Source: Theodoxus fluviatilis
Taxonomy: Eukaryota; Mollusca; Gastropoda; Cycloneritida; Neritidae
Direction of reading: 5' to 3'
DNA: 64,000 nt
NCBI GenBank assembly: GCA_034096865.1
Contig: JAWQFJ010001268.1
Location: 5,001-69,000 of the forward strand
Below are positions 1 through 11,363 of the stretch, in pieces. A model generated the notes under the pieces. It ran no database searches, was not told where the DNA came from, and saw nothing but the letters and a program-made list of their open reading frames with translations. Position 1 is the first letter of the stretch; the number at the start of each line of letters is the position of its first letter. A program made the position numbers and the translations under genes.

Positions 1-54
1 ACCCGACCTGGTTTTTTGTGTTTTTATGTGTGTGTGTGTTTTCCCCCCTCTTTT

Positions 55-85
55 CTCGAGAGGTTGCGGGTTCGAACCCGATCTT
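55..85 (+). repeat. tRNA-derived SINE fragment (B-box and A-rich end)
   Basis: The segment holds GGTTCGAACCC, a near-perfect RNA polymerase III B box as found in tRNA T-arms, followed by a run of A. No A box is visible in the 55 bases upstream, which are T/GT-rich, so this is not a tRNA gene. It is most simply the 3' half of a decayed tRNA-derived SINE. The identification rests on the B box alone. Confidence 0.35.
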
Positions 86-2021
86 TAAAAAAAAAATTAT
101 ATGCCAAAACCTGGAGGTTCAGCGCCAGCGGTTTTTATTACGTTTCATTGCACCCTGGTGAATGATATATTCTTGAAATGAAGGGGGTTTGGATGGGGGA
201 GTGAGGATAGGGGGTGAGCAGGGGAGAGTGGCATAACGGGGGGAAAATCAACTGGAACTTATGAACAAATCGAAAGCTGGCTGTACGTTATTCGTGCTTG
301 ATAACAATGCGAGATCTCCATAACATTCACGAGACCTCTGAGAACAGGCATAGCGTATGAGACTGTCGATATCAATTGGCTTGAGTACTTTCTGTTCCTT
401 GAAATAGACGAGGCATTGAAACCTGTGTTGTAGTAAACATGTTAAAGCAACTTCAAGACTGCTGCAACAGTACATGTATATCGCGGAAATGTGCCGACAC
501 AATAATCACAAGCAAGTTTTAGAGGGGAGCTGAAGTGCTGTTTCGATGCTATTTTAAGACTGAAATGCAACAGCAACAATCAAAATGTGTGACGTTCATC
601 TTTAGAATTAATGCTGATTCCAATTAAAGCGGTTAATCATTCACCAATAAAAATTCAATACTTTCATGTCACGGATTCGCAAACCGAACACAGCAAAACA
701 CTGCTGTTCCCTTTTCCCAAACCGCTAAGAAAAGAATGACATTTTAATCAACTGTTTTCGTAGTAATATCAATTTTGATTCTTTTCCAAATGTGTTTTCC
801 AACAACGATTTTGACAATACAATTACATGAAAATGACAATTGTGGGGGTACTTGTCGCATCTCTATGCTGTAGATATTGTGAAATATTGTTTATTCGCAT
901 TTTAAAAATTGTCAGCAAACTTTTACTTGTAACTGTCGTATCCATACTGCATAAACCTCGAGAAGTGAGGTCTATGTCTGGCAGTGGAGATGAGACACAT
1001 TATATTTCACAGCAGGAACTCAATTCGGCGAACATTCTGTCTAGTAATAACAGGTTTCCACTTTTGGATTGTTGATGAAAATTAAAAACGCCAGCTTTGA
1101 TTTCATAATCGAGTTCTGAAGCGACACATCTGTTCTGCGTTTATCGCAGGTGAACATGGTGCCAATTCGCCGCAGACGTGCGATGCTGTGAATTTAATAT
1201 CCATGTTGCTCATCTCTGAATACATCCAATTGTTGACTATTCCTCAAGGCGTGTGTTTGTAAATAGCAGCACACATGCATTGTCACTTAAAAAAAAATCT
1301 TTGATCACTGCGTAACAGTTTGGTAATATTTCACAAATACAAAACTTTTGCGGTTCAGTTAATGGAACTTTTACTGTTGGAAGATGCGAGATATTTTACA
1401 CTCAGCGCTGAGAGTAGCCGGATCCAGAGAAGCGGTCATTCGATTTCAGGGAGATAACTCCTATAGCCTTATTTGCGCCGTAGCCGGAGGATTGTGATTT
1501 CTTATGAGCGGACTGTGTACTTTGTGATAATAATGAACTGCTTAGTTAACAAATATGTGCACGTAAAGAGATAGCACGGGTTTTCTTGTATACGCATACT
1601 GCTGATGCTCATTTACATATACATATTAAAGCTTTAGTCGGTACTTATCATTGACCTTACACCTTTACTCTCAATTCTACGTGGTTGGTAGTATGGGATA
1701 CCGCTGAGTATGAATGCGTTATAATACAGTGACCTTCCAACACGCTTGAATCCAAGATATAGAAAGCTAATTATCACGTACAGAGTTGCGGAGTTAGGTC
1801 CAGGGTTAAAGTACAAACGCCCTAAAGACCTAGATATGGCGGATAAGTGGCGATACTAATATTGCAACACCTTGTCAGTTACTGACAATAATTTCATACC
1901 AGCAGCTGTTCATTGCTTGGAGGTGTAGAAATCTCTGGTCCATTTAACGTGTCATCCTTCATCACACCGGGGGTTCTTCACTTCCAAACAATCTTTGTGG
2001 TCATTTGTGTTTTGTCCTCTG
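86..2021. other. Intergenic sequence, nothing recognised
   Basis: About 1.9 kb of AT-leaning sequence with only short open frames and no recognisable domains, RNA genes or repeat family. Nothing here supports an annotation. Confidence 0.5.
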
Positions 2022-2188
2022 CCCTTTGTGGGTTGGGGGTCAGAATAGACCCACCGTGTCTCCCTACACAACATACGCGATAAGTAGGGAGATCCACGAC
2101 TTGATTTGCGCCTGGTCGGAACTATTCTAGTGATGTTCGTGCTTAACAGCCTTACATAGCCTACAGGGGTTGATGGGCCAGAAAACAA
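2022..2188 (+). mobile_element. Family A retroposon copy 1
   Basis: Near full-length copy of the short element found about 31 times in this window. It starts with the shared 5' end (TTTGTGGGTTGGGGG), runs through GACCCACCGTGTCTCCCTA and the 3' core CTTACATAGCCTACA, and ends in a very long ATCC tail. The ATCC end is the 3' end, as target-site duplications at other copies show. Confidence 0.8.
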
Positions 2189-2512
2189 CATCCATCCATC
2201 CTTCCATCCATCCATCCATCCATCCATCCACCCACCCACCCACCCACCCACCTACCCACCCATCCACCCATCCACCCATCCATCCACCCACCCACTCATC
2301 CATCCACCCACCCACCCATCCACCCACCCATCCATCCACCCATCCATCCATCCACCCATCCATCCACCCATCCACCCACCCATCCATCCACCCATCCACC
2401 CATCCACCCATCCACCCACCCAACCACCCACCCACCCATCCATCCATCCATCCATCCATCCATCCATCCATCCATCCATCCATCCATCCATCCATCCATC
2501 CATCCTTCCTTC
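2189..2512 (+). repeat. (ATCC)n / (ACCC)n microsatellite tail of family A copy 1
   Basis: More than 300 bp of ATCC with many ACCC variants, directly at the 3' end of a family A copy. It gives long open frames on both strands (His-Pro-Ser-Ile and Gly-Trp-Met-Asp repeats) that are artefacts. It is far longer than the 8-25 bp tails of the other copies, so it has expanded after insertion. Confidence 0.9.
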
Positions 2513-3214
2513 TTCCTTCCAGCCTTGTTTGGTCTGCAGGGAATCTGACGATATTTTATGTATGGGTGAAAATGTTTCATGGACGCTTATTTTGTCTGAG
2601 CAATTTTTTGTTGCTGCTAGGCAAACGTTAAAAAAATATGGATTTAAGAAAAACCATACCTGTACATGTACAGACATAATTTTGTTGTATCTTCATAATC
2701 TAACATGTTGTTGATGTTAATGGTCGAGATTTAGCCCCACAGCCGTTAGGTCCAGTTTTTGGAAATCTAGCAGCGTTACCTGGTAGCTAGGCGCACCCTC
2801 CCCCGCCCCCTCCCCCCCCATGTTAGGGGTTTAGGGGTAATAAGGAATACACTGCATCTTCTTATGCGATTTGTAAGCGACAAACGACATAAATTGTGAC
2901 GTAACTCGCTCTCTAAACAGGTCAAGGGATCTTGCAGTCACAGGTCTTACGCAGCGTACAAAGGGTGATAGACCGTGAAATTGTATCCATTCATTCATAC
3001 TTTGCACTCACTGTACCAGGGAGGGAGATTCTCATTCCGCCAACTCTCGACACTTAGCGGTCGCTGCCCCGTGGCAATCACGGCTAGTCCTCTACCAATG
3101 ACCAGGTGGAAAAAACGGGAATATTTGAGAACTGCACGTGAGTGGCAAGTTGCTGTATGAAAGACAACCTTTCTCCTCTCACCTTTCATCTCTCATCTTT
3201 CATCTCTCATCTTT
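2513..3214. other. Intergenic; short TTTCATCTCTCA tandem repeat at the end
   Basis: No gene is recognised. The last 45 bases (about 3170-3214) are a 13-bp CTTTCATCTCTCA-type tandem repeat that abuts the next family A copy. Confidence 0.4.
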
Positions 3215-3381
3215 CACCGCGTCTCCCTAGCGATTCGTAAGAGGCGAATAGACAGTGACATCGTGACATGATTTGAGTTTAGTCGATTCTAGTGATTTTC
3301 GTGCTTAATGGCCTTACATAGCCTACAAAGGCTGATAGGCCGTAAAACTCCATTCATCCATCCATCCATCCATCCATCTCT
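3215..3381 (+). mobile_element. Family A retroposon copy 2, 5'-truncated
   Basis: The copy starts at the internal motif CCGCGTCTCCCTA, so the first 35 or so bases of the element are missing. The 3' core GGCCTTACATAGCCTACAAA is intact, followed by five or six ATCC units. Truncation at the 5' end with an intact 3' end is what target-primed reverse transcription produces. Confidence 0.8.
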
Positions 3382-3473
3382 CACCTTTACAGGACAGCGC
3401 CAGGAAACGCCAGCCAGTTCATTTAGGCAATAGTGGTGGATCTGCACTCCAACACCTGTTTTCCCCCGCGCAT

Positions 3474-3508
3474 CGCCCCCCCTCCCCCCCCCCCCCCCCC
3501 CCCCCCCC
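3474..3508 (+). repeat. Poly(C) tract
   Basis: A C homopolymer of roughly 25-30 bases with one or two interruptions. It directly precedes a decayed family A 5' end, so it may be an expansion of that element's C-rich 5' terminus. Its length is likely to be unreliable in any assembly. Confidence 0.85.
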
Positions 3509-3626
3509 GTGGGTTGCGGGAGTTAATTTATCTTATTCTAGCAAATTCTAATTATTTTTGGTAATCGATGGCTTTAGATACCACACAATAGCTGATAAGC
3601 GTTAAACGTCATTCACCCACCCACCC
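3509..3626 (+). mobile_element. Family A copy 3, decayed with internal deletion
   Basis: GTGGGTTGCGGG matches the family A 5' end and the segment from TTCTAATTATTTTTGG to GCTGATAAGCGTTAAAC matches the 3' half. The central hairpin region is deleted. The tail is CATTCACCCACCC instead of ATCC units. Confidence 0.5.
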
Positions 3627-4011
3627 TCCCTTCCACACATTGCAGCCGAGAGTATTCATTTATGCGTTCCTTGTCAGTATATTTGGCTGCTCTAAGGATT
3701 ATGTAAAGTACAATATACACCATGAATTCTGAGAAGATCCCATGGACATCACAACTTTCATTCTTGTTGGCACGACTAAACGTTTAACCAACGGGTGCAT
3801 CAATTGATGTTCCCCAAAACATTCATGCACAACCATGCACTCATTCATACCAGACAAAGTGACAAGACAGGGTAGCAGCAATTTTCTTTGATCAACATGA
3901 TTCGTTTTAAAACCTTTTTTTCCATCTCTCCCGCCCCTGGGATTGAACCACGGCACAGCGTCTCGTAGCTTAATACTCTTATTCTACCAATCATGAAAAT
4001 GCCTTCGCCTT
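3627..4011. other. Intergenic, nothing recognised
   Basis: No domain, RNA gene or known repeat is visible. The open frames here are short and lack coding character. Confidence 0.4.
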
Positions 4012-4124
4012 GGTGTGACTCCCTCTTGTTTGTGGATAATAATAGGACCCCCGCGTCTACGTGATTCGCAAAAGGCGAATCACTAGGAAAATCAGGACGA
4101 TTTGCTCTTACTGGTGATTCTCGT
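4012..4124 (+). mobile_element. Family A copy 4, fragment
   Basis: Carries the central motif GATTCGCAAAAGGCGAAT and the flanking GACCCCCGCGTCTACG, but stops before the conserved 3' hairpin core. It lies head-to-tail with copy 5. Confidence 0.6.
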
Positions 4125-4125
4125 C

Positions 4126-4312
4126 CCCCCTGCATTGTGGGGGTAAGAATAGACCCCTGTGTGTCGGGGGTAAGAATAGACCCACCGCATCTTCTTCTGC
4201 GATTCGTAAAGGGCATCGTGATTTCACATGTTCTTGCTCCAACCAGATCTCGCGATTTTCGTGATCTATGGCCATACTTGGTAAGTTGACGGGCAGTAGA
4301 GCTCCATTCTAT
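4126..4312 (+). mobile_element. Family A copy 5, diverged, duplicated 5' end
   Basis: The 5' terminal segment GGGGGTAAGAATAGACCC occurs twice in a row, about 29 bp apart, before the body continues with CCACCGCATCTTCTTC. The 3' core is diverged. The same kind of 5' duplication is seen in copy 24 at 31.5 kb. Confidence 0.65.
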
Positions 4313-4576
4313 TCACTCGACTCGGTACATCAACTGAAAGCTGTCCTTTTGCTAGCGTCAAAGCAGAAATCGAACTGAGCAGTTTGTGAGATGGAAGACG
4401 CTCTCCTTCCACCCCCCGCATGAATCAGGGGAGGTTACCACGAGTGGCTAGAATACAGGTAGTCCTTGCGGGGAAACTGCTTAAAACTTCCTAGATACAT
4501 ATTCAAAAAGAGTTGTACACCATGATCATTATGTGATAAAAAAGAACGACAGAGATAGTAAAGAGCGATCTACAGC

Positions 4577-4582
4577 TTTATT
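4577..4582 (-). promoter_or_regulatory. Candidate polyadenylation signal for the XKR gene
   Basis: TTTATT on the plus strand is AATAAA on the minus strand, about 0.93 kb downstream of the XKR-like stop codon. The position is plausible for a 3' UTR end, but the hexamer is common by chance and no transcript evidence is available. Confidence 0.25.
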
Positions 4583-5514
4583 GTGGTATTGAGCATCAGG
4601 CAGTGTTGAAAAAATTGGCAGGTACAAAATAGCACAATACAGCCAGGTAAAATCTGGCTGCGTGAGTAGCGATATAAAGCTGCATGAAGGAATAATGCAT
4701 CGTGGTGAGATGCTCGGTCTTAAGGTGTGGGATGTCATAATAACAGAGGGGGAAAGAATGAGAAGATCAAGGTGTGTGGTTTGCCACCTCATCCTGGTAG
4801 ACCACGTAACATTCGATGACCGAAGTCTTGGACAAGGAGACAGTAATGTTAGCATCTAGTATGTCCATGCACATGCATTCTTGATCATTTTCAACTCATC
4901 AGAATGCTCGTGAATATATAACATCACTGTTCTCCTCAGCAGGTCATTTAGCCATGACTGAACGCTTGCACAACGGTCGTGTCGGGGAAATTTGGAGTCA
5001 TTAAAGTCTTGAACTTTACAATCACCCCACCCATGTTGAGATCACGTGCTGTGTCTCGGTAATGCATGCATTCGACAAGTGTTTTTTGTAATACAGTTTA
5101 CTTAAATGTTTTGTTTCTAAAATATAATATGTTTGGTACCCGGTGTTGGTGAATGTAAAAGGAAGTGCAAAGCAACTTTGAAAAGCACCGAATGACCTAA
5201 TCATGAACTTGTTTTGCACATACATGTATGTACATCGTGGGAGGACAGGGTAGTAGCTATTGAATACGATTCTACCTATCTCCGGAGTCGGTAAAGTCAT
5301 AATGACCCCAGCAAATCGTTTGCATTCAAACCAATTATTGGCTGCACATGTATTATTTAAAAAATTCAGGTTTCCGCTTGGGCACATGTTCTTGGTCCCG
5401 GTTCCTCAGTCTGGCCTCATTAATACCATTCTTTCCCAAAGCACTGGCACGAATGCTTACAATCCTTGCAAAGACACAAGTACTCCATTCCACATTCACA
5501 GGAAGTGTAGAGTT

Positions 5515-8500
5515 TTACACCAATGATTCCATTGTGTCTACTGGCAACTGAATATCACAAACTGCAGCATCCTCATTCGTCTGCTTCCTATCCGAGATTA
5601 TAAAACTGGTAGAGTTTTGCTTTCTGCCACCATCTGACCTCCGCCTTTTGTCCTTCAAGTCCAACGTCCTACGCTCCACATACGTTCCAACAACGGGGGG
5701 CGACGTTTTTGTCACCAGGAAGACTGGTCCATCCCCAAGCTCATACTTAGGCCTCGCCCCCGATCCAAAACTGTCCGTAGAGTGCTTTCCCTTTGGCAAA
5801 CCTACTTCCGCTGTGACCGAGTCTTTCGAACGAGCAGTTGACGGATGTGACGACAGCACGGACAAGCTGTTGACGTCAGATCCACCAGAGGGTCCTTGCA
5901 GATCTTCCGATGACTTTTTGACGTCATCACTTCTGCAGTCGTCCTCCAAGGGACAGGCTAGGGAAGGACTGACAGTCTCCAGCCACCTCTGGATTCTCTC
6001 CTCGGAGGCGCCGCAGATCTGGCGTGCAGCAAGAGTCTCTGGGCGGAGGATGACGCCCTTGTGTGACCAGGACCACGTCATGGAGGAGCTCAGCTCCGAG
6101 GTGAAATCGTCCCCCGTGCAACTCCCACTGCAGCTCCCCGTTGCAGTCACGTGCGAGACGTCACCAGTCGTGTCCGAACTCACTGAGGCGTCCCAGTCAT
6201 AGGCTATGGGATGTGACTTGCGCATGCGCGAAGGGTCGTGAGGCTTGTCACGTGTCTTTACCCATCTGGGAAACGAGTTTCTGTAGTCTTTGGACTGAGT
6301 AGCCCTGGGCTTGGGTTTGGACTTAGGGCGCCTGCAGACCACCGTGGAGATGGTGTGACTGTTCGTGCTGCTCTGAGATTTCCGCAGTTCGCTCGAGACC
6401 CGACGAAACGTGGAGCTGATTCCGGCAGCAGCGTCCTTGACCCTCTCCTTGGAACGCCTCATTCTGGGTCCGAGGGACGCCCACGGGTTGCCATGGTTAC
6501 CATGGTTACATTGACACTTCTCATGCCCTCCCCTTCCTCTGTGTGGCTCTTTAGGACTGTCACGCACGTAGCCTAAGATGGGCGGGTCCAAGTCAAAATT
6601 TTCGCCGATGCACATGGAGTAAGGTCTGATCTTGTGATCACTCCTCGAGCCACCAGCGTGTTTGAGGTAAGGTGCGTGCCCATTTCGAGGCAGCGTTCGT
6701 ATCACCTTCAGTTCAATATCCACCTCTGCTTTCTTCAAACGTCTTTCACGTTGAGTACGTTTGTCTTTAGTGCTTGGGTTTATTCTGCACGTTGCGAGTC
6801 CACTCCTGAAGTCTAGAACTTCGGTGCACTGAGGCCTCTTGGCGGCTCTCTGGCTCTCGCTCCTAATGGGAAAACCGTCCTCCGTGAAAGTCTCAGGGAG
6901 TCCAGAATCATCCTGGCGCTGAGTGCTCGAGTCGAGGTCTTCAGTCAGGGAGGTGTCCATGTCGAAGTCGCCATGGTGAATCGGCATGCGAGATATGCGG
7001 CCCACTTCTTCGAGGGTCCTTGTCAAACTGTCACAGGATCGCACGCGATCCGATCGTCCTCTTTTAGAATGACCAGAATCTGGCACATTCCTTTTCCTTC
7101 CCTCGGCCATTTCCAGTTCCTTCTGCTTGCTCCTGTTGTAGATTTTGAAGTACTTTTCCTTCAAGGCTATAGGATCAACTTTAGCCAGTTTTTTCGATCT
7201 CCTGCTGGAAAGTGTCACTCCTTCGCCTTTGCCTCTCTTCCGCCTTGGAGATGAAGTCTTCTGCGTCTTGCTGCCGTCCTCGTTCTGCACGAGGATCTTG
7301 GGTTTGTTCTTGGACCGCTTGGACCGAATGAGGTTGGAGCAGGTGACAGGATCGTCGATGGAGAACATCTCCATACTGGGATCGCTTCTGAAGGTGCTGT
7401 AGTCGGTGTGGGAGCGTTCTTCATCCACCTGCTCCTCGATCTCCATCTTCGCCTCCTTGTTCTTGCTGCAGCGACTGGAACGTCCCTGCTTTCTCTGCTG
7501 GCTGAGGGCCGACCCGGACGAGGCATCAAGGGAGAGAAACGTGTCTGTCGTCTGGTTCTCGAAGACGACGCTGCTCGAGGTGTCGCCGCGCCCCCTCTCT
7601 GCCACGTGCGTGCTGACCGTTGCCACTGACGAGGACAGTTGCTTGGACTTCTGAGCGTGCTCCAGGACAGAGAGGACGTCCGAGATGTCAGACAGGACGA
7701 GATCCGGTTCGTTCTGTTCCGTGATGAGTCCGCAGCTGGCAAACTTGGCAACCATTGCGAAGATGAAAGCTGCTAGCAAACTGACAACCACCACCAGCTT
7801 GATGACGTAATCACCCGGTGACGTCAGCAGCCACACCGCCATCATGATGATGTTCTCCACGACCACCAGTGTGTAGAAAGTCACGTATTTGCATCGAACC
7901 CGCTTGAAATCTGAAACGTCGATCATCTCGTATATGTTGATGTAGGATACGCAAGTTTCTTTGAGAGCTAAAGTCCTCGTACACTGCCCGTCGCAAGCTT
8001 TGGACGCCACAGCAGATACGATGACGATAAGGAAGTGAAGAGCGATTGGCAGGAACACCCAGACGCCCTTCGCTAGACTCAATAGGATGAATGATCCCGC
8101 CCTACTTGTGACAGCGAGGGAAATTCCAAACAGGAGTAGAACCACGCCAAGTCTTTTCTTGCAGGGTCCTTTGCTGACTATCCCGCCCGTGTCCTTGGAG
8201 CTGTCCGCGTCGTGCACCTCGTGTCTGACGGTGAAGCATACCAGGGCGAAACTGGCGGACAGCACGGACAGCACGAGAGAGGTGACATGAAGGGGCGGCA
8301 CTGGCGGCTGAGAAAAGATGGCGTGACCTTGGACGAGGAGGAAAGGGAGGGAGAGAACGCCAGCATGCAGCAGCCGAAGGGCCGAAAACTGCAGCCACCC
8401 GTTCTTCTCATTCGCCAGGTGCAGCTTGATGGCGCGCCAGACCAGGCCCAGTTGCAGCACGTGCAGCACCACGAAGACGACCACGCCTCCTCGACCGCCG

Positions 8501-8700
8501 CTCAACTCCGCGGAGGTCAAGGCCAAGACGGCTGAGGCGATGTTGGTGACGACGAGGGCGACAAGGAGCAGAGCAAGGATGAGGGCAAAGGTCAGGTGTC
8601 TGACGTCCTCGTTGTGGCTGTGCTCTGTGGCCACGTAGATGACGAAGAGGACTTCAGCGTACATGGCCAGCACGCTCAGCGTGGCCAACGCCGTCGCCAT
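5515..8700 (-). CDS. XK-related (XKR) family membrane protein with long C-terminal tail
   Basis: Predicted 1061-residue protein read without interruption. XKR proteins are multi-pass plasma-membrane proteins; vertebrate XKR4, XKR8 and XKR9 promote phosphatidylserine exposure as caspase-activated scramblases. Residues 1 to about 320 contain at least eight hydrophobic segments in XKR order. Family-like stretches are VLHVLQLGLVWRAIKL, a leucine-rich SALRLLHAGVLSLPFLLVQ segment, SYINIYEMIDVSDFKRVRCK, and FYTLVVVENIIMMAVWLL. The remaining 735 or so residues form a Ser-, Arg- and Lys-rich, probably disordered cytoplasmic tail, much longer than in vertebrate XKRs. The start at 8700 is chosen because GCCATGG is a strong Kozak context and a pyrimidine tract ending in CAG (acceptor, exon from 8715) lies just upstream. 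The frame stays open to 8970, but that part reads like intron. An upstream 5' UTR exon should lie beyond 8.7 kb. Scramblase activity is not inferable from sequence. Confidence 0.75.
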   Translation of the reverse strand: MATALATLSVLAMYAEVLFVIYVATEHSHNEDVRHLTFALILALLLVALVVTNIASAVLALTSAELSGGRGGVVVFVVLHVLQLGLVWRAIKLHLANEKNGWLQFSALRLLHAGVLSLPFLLVQGHAIFSQPPVPPLHVTSLVLSVLSASFALVCFTVRHEVHDADSSKDTGGIVSKGPCKKRLGVVLLLFGISLAVTSRAGSFILLSLAKGVWVFLPIALHFLIVIVSAVASKACDGQCTRTLALKETCVSYINIYEMIDVSDFKRVRCKYVTFYTLVVVENIIMMAVWLLTSPGDYVIKLVVVVSLLAAFIFAMVAKFASCGLITEQNEPDLVLSDISDVLSVLEHAQKSKQLSSSVATVSTHVAERGRGDTSSSVVFENQTTDTFLSLDASSGSALSQQRKQGRSSRCSKNKEAKMEIEEQVDEERSHTDYSTFRSDPSMEMFSIDDPVTCSNLIRSKRSKNKPKILVQNEDGSKTQKTSSPRRKRGKGEGVTLSSRRSKKLAKVDPIALKEKYFKIYNRSKQKELEMAEGRKRNVPDSGHSKRGRSDRVRSCDSLTRTLEEVGRISRMPIHHGDFDMDTSLTEDLDSSTQRQDDSGLPETFTEDGFPIRSESQRAAKRPQCTEVLDFRSGLATCRINPSTKDKRTQRERRLKKAEVDIELKVIRTLPRNGHAPYLKHAGGSRSDHKIRPYSMCIGENFDLDPPILGYVRDSPKEPHRGRGGHEKCQCNHGNHGNPWASLGPRMRRSKERVKDAAAGISSTFRRVSSELRKSQSSTNSHTISTVVCRRPKSKPKPRATQSKDYRNSFPRWVKTRDKPHDPSRMRKSHPIAYDWDASVSSDTTGDVSHVTATGSCSGSCTGDDFTSELSSSMTWSWSHKGVILRPETLAARQICGASEERIQRWLETVSPSLACPLEDDCRSDDVKKSSEDLQGPSGGSDVNSLSVLSSHPSTARSKDSVTAEVGLPKGKHSTDSFGSGARPKYELGDGPVFLVTKTSPPVVGTYVERRTLDLKDKRRRSDGGRKQNSTSFIISDRKQTNEDAAVCDIQLPVDTMESLV

Positions 8701-8715
8701 GGCAACGACCTCACT

Positions 8716-8740
8716 CTGCCAAAAGAGAAACAAATGCGAC
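8716..8740 (-). promoter_or_regulatory. Predicted splice acceptor of the XKR main exon
   Basis: On the minus strand the sequence is TTTGTTTCTCTTTTGGCAG followed by AGTGAGG. The pyrimidine tract and CAG match a U2-type 3' splice site, and the candidate start codon lies 15 bases inside the exon. Confidence 0.55.
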
Positions 8741-8970
8741 TGAATTGCTAGCATTCCCAGTTTAAGGTATACATCGTCTTTAACGCACTGCAGAGAAAGA
8801 CTGCACCATGCCCCTCCAAAAAGTGACAACAACAATGTTGTCATTATCTTTAAAGAATTTAGCGTTGTTGGAAATCTGTAAGACCACATATGAATACTGC
8901 TAAAGCCGTAGAGTTGAATCTCTGAACCTCTATAAGGTTCAGGTAATCCTTTTTTTGTGTGCAAGAACAA

Positions 8971-10638
8971 ATTTTGGCGTCTGGTCTCTTTATGTCGTCA
9001 CAGTTCATTGTTGTTCCTCCTGAAAAAAATGTGTGTGTCGTAACTAAAGACGCGCTGTGGGAGCTTTGTGATGAGTTTGGTTCTTTCATTGTAACATTCA
9101 CGATAACCATCTTTTTGCCAAACAATCGCTCAGGTATCAGTTCAGACAAAAACACCATATGTTTACATTCAATAAGTTGCACCAGTATTTGAGACCTACA
9201 CACCCACACTGCCATTTCCTCTTATCATTTTTCCCTGTCTGCACCGTTATCCCCTTCGTTGTCTTCGTTGCTTCTTTGTCTCAAGGTCTTTCAATCTTCA
9301 CCACCACCTTCAAACCCCATCCGCTCTTTCCTCCATTGCTTTCTTTTGTCCTCTACTGACCCAGCCACAACCCCTCTGCAACTCATTGTCCCGTGATGAC
9401 ACCGATAGAAGCCTGATGAATGTCTGTGGGTCCCAAGTGGGGGATGCAGGCTATACTTGTCTACAGGTAGCCAGTCATTAGCAGGCTTGAGGCAAGGACT
9501 TCACGGGAGGCAGTCATGATACGAGGATATGTAGCGCGTCCTTGAGTTACTCTGGCCCACGCATTGCCTGCTCCCAAGAAGGAGATAGGTTTGCCCCGCT
9601 GAAAGCCCCAAATCACTTCGTATGTAATCAACACTTTTCACAAAGGGGAAAGAAACTGAAAAGGACTTCTGGAAACACGTTCATTTTCTTCGTGGCTCTG
9701 ATTTCATAGTTGAATTGCCTCTTCGTAGATAATGGAGACCAGTAACACACAGTAGCAAATGTACGTCTTTCGATCATCGATGGCTAACGTGTTGATGATG
9801 GAAACCCTGTCCTTTACCCGTGGTACGAGAGGGATCACTAAAAGACTTAAGAGCCATGCAGGAGCTATCCGAAGTTACAAATGCGACATGACACACGGTG
9901 GGAACTCTATTTTTTCCCCAGATGATGCAAGAAAACAACAACCCAAACTAACTGCCCTTTTCTCGTCTAATCAGAAGTGAACGCAAGTCCGTCAATTCCC
10001 ATTTGCAAGACTTAGAGGCCATTTTCCAAAACGCGATCCATGGAGAGACAAGCTTTCCAAAGCTAAAATTGGGGATTGATATGATAAGGACAGGGAGGCG
10101 TGGTGTCTCAAGAGGCCCATTCAAAACCGTAACGAGAGCAGACTTTATGGCTGTATCGCATCTTTCAGGAAAATGGAAAGGACTCGACAGGTACTGGGTC
10201 CTATAGATAAAGAAATAATGGAGCCGATGCAAACGATTCATCCGACCGACTCGGCCGTTTACGAAAAACGCAGCTCCTGCATTTGCATGTCCATTCTGTA
10301 GAGGCTGAAGCAATATGCAGTCCAATTTTCGCGCGCCTTTTTTATCGTCACTTGCAGGCTCTTACAGACGGCTGATCGCTCATTGCTTCCCTCCTCTCGC
10401 TCTCTCCAAAGTTCTGTTGGGGCTGGCAGCCTGCAGACGTCCATTTTCTCTGCCGCCAGGGAATTCAATTTATCGCGTCCCAGAGAAGTTTAGGAGCAGC
10501 TGCCTTGCTCTGCACGACATTCCCCCATCGCCAGGCAATAGCCCAGCCTCCAGACCCATAGAGCCTGTCTGTATGCAGATTGCGGTCTCGCTGTATAAGT
10601 GATCACGCCCAAAGCTCCCCTGCATTGCACACCGCGCA

Positions 10639-10639
<1 letters not shown>
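8971..10639. other. Intergenic or intronic sequence upstream of XKR exon
   Basis: Nothing coding is recognised. This may hold the intron and 5' end of the XKR-like gene on the minus strand, but no upstream exon can be identified by eye. Confidence 0.4.

Positions 10640-10714
<75 letters not shown>
10640..10714 (+). repeat. (GT)n microsatellite
   Basis: About 37 uninterrupted GT units. It produces Cys-Val and Thr-His open frames on the two strands, which are not genes. Confidence 0.95.
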
Positions 10715-10717
<3 letters not shown>

Positions 10718-11260
10718 TATGCAAGACAGAAACAAGCGAAAATGGCCAGCCGTGCAGTTTTTGGCATTGAGTACAACTTTGCGAAGGTTAGATGGTGACT
10801 GGGCAAGGAGACAGAGGGAGGAACGAGAGACGAACACAGGAAGTAAGGCATGAGGAGCATGGACAGGTGCACTAATGGAGGAACAAAGCTATACAACAGA
10901 CCTTAACAACGTAAAGCTTCTGGAGGGAAAAAATTCCCGCTTCGGTGATGTTCCTGTCGCCATAGTTCTCTCGGGGGGGGGGGGGGGGAGACGAAAAAGT
11001 TTTTGCAAAGGATGATGATGCAATGAATAAACATTGCTCTGCTCTCTATACGAATCTATTAACGTAAAGGATATTTACTTCACACAGACTTGTTGAAAGC
11101 TTTTCTCACAAGGTTGGCTTAAAAAAACGGCTTGTGTTTAGCAAATGAGACTATATTTTACATGTTTAGAAAAAAGCCTGCTTTCCACTGAAGGCATTTA
11201 AGGTCATGATTTCATGGGCACTTTACAAGCATATTGAATCTGCAATGACCACTCCCGATG
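10715..11260. other. Intergenic, poly(G) at 10973-10988
   Basis: No gene recognised. It contains a short G homopolymer near 10975. Confidence 0.4.
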
Positions 11261-11335
11261 CACAGTGGGCTGGGGGTGAGAAGAGATCCACAGTGTCTAC
11301 CTACCTGATTTGTATAACAGCAGCAAAATCGATAT
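11261..11335 (+). mobile_element. Family A copy 6, 5' fragment
   Basis: CAGTGGGCTGGGGGTGAGAA and the following GATCCACAGTGTCTACC match the 5' third of family A. The rest is absent or decayed. It is the first member of a cluster of five copies within 800 bp. Confidence 0.5.
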
Positions 11336-11363
11336 TTCTTTTTGCTTTGACCAGCTCTATCCT

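Noticed and set aside
61..85. tRNA gene at the window start
   Set aside because: A B box is present but there is no A box, and the T-stem and acceptor do not pair.
2127..2677. Long open frames with Gly-Trp-Met-Asp or His-Pro-Ser-Ile repeats
   Set aside because: They are translations of the (ATCC)n tail on both strands in several frames.
5648..8638. Plus-strand frames opposite the XKR exon (for example 5648-6202)
   Set aside because: They are shadows of the minus-strand coding exon without domain content.
8701..8970. N-terminal extension of the XKR frame by 90 codons
   Set aside because: The extension does not resemble XKR N-termini, and a pyrimidine tract plus CAG at 8716-8740 separates it from a start codon in strong Kozak context.
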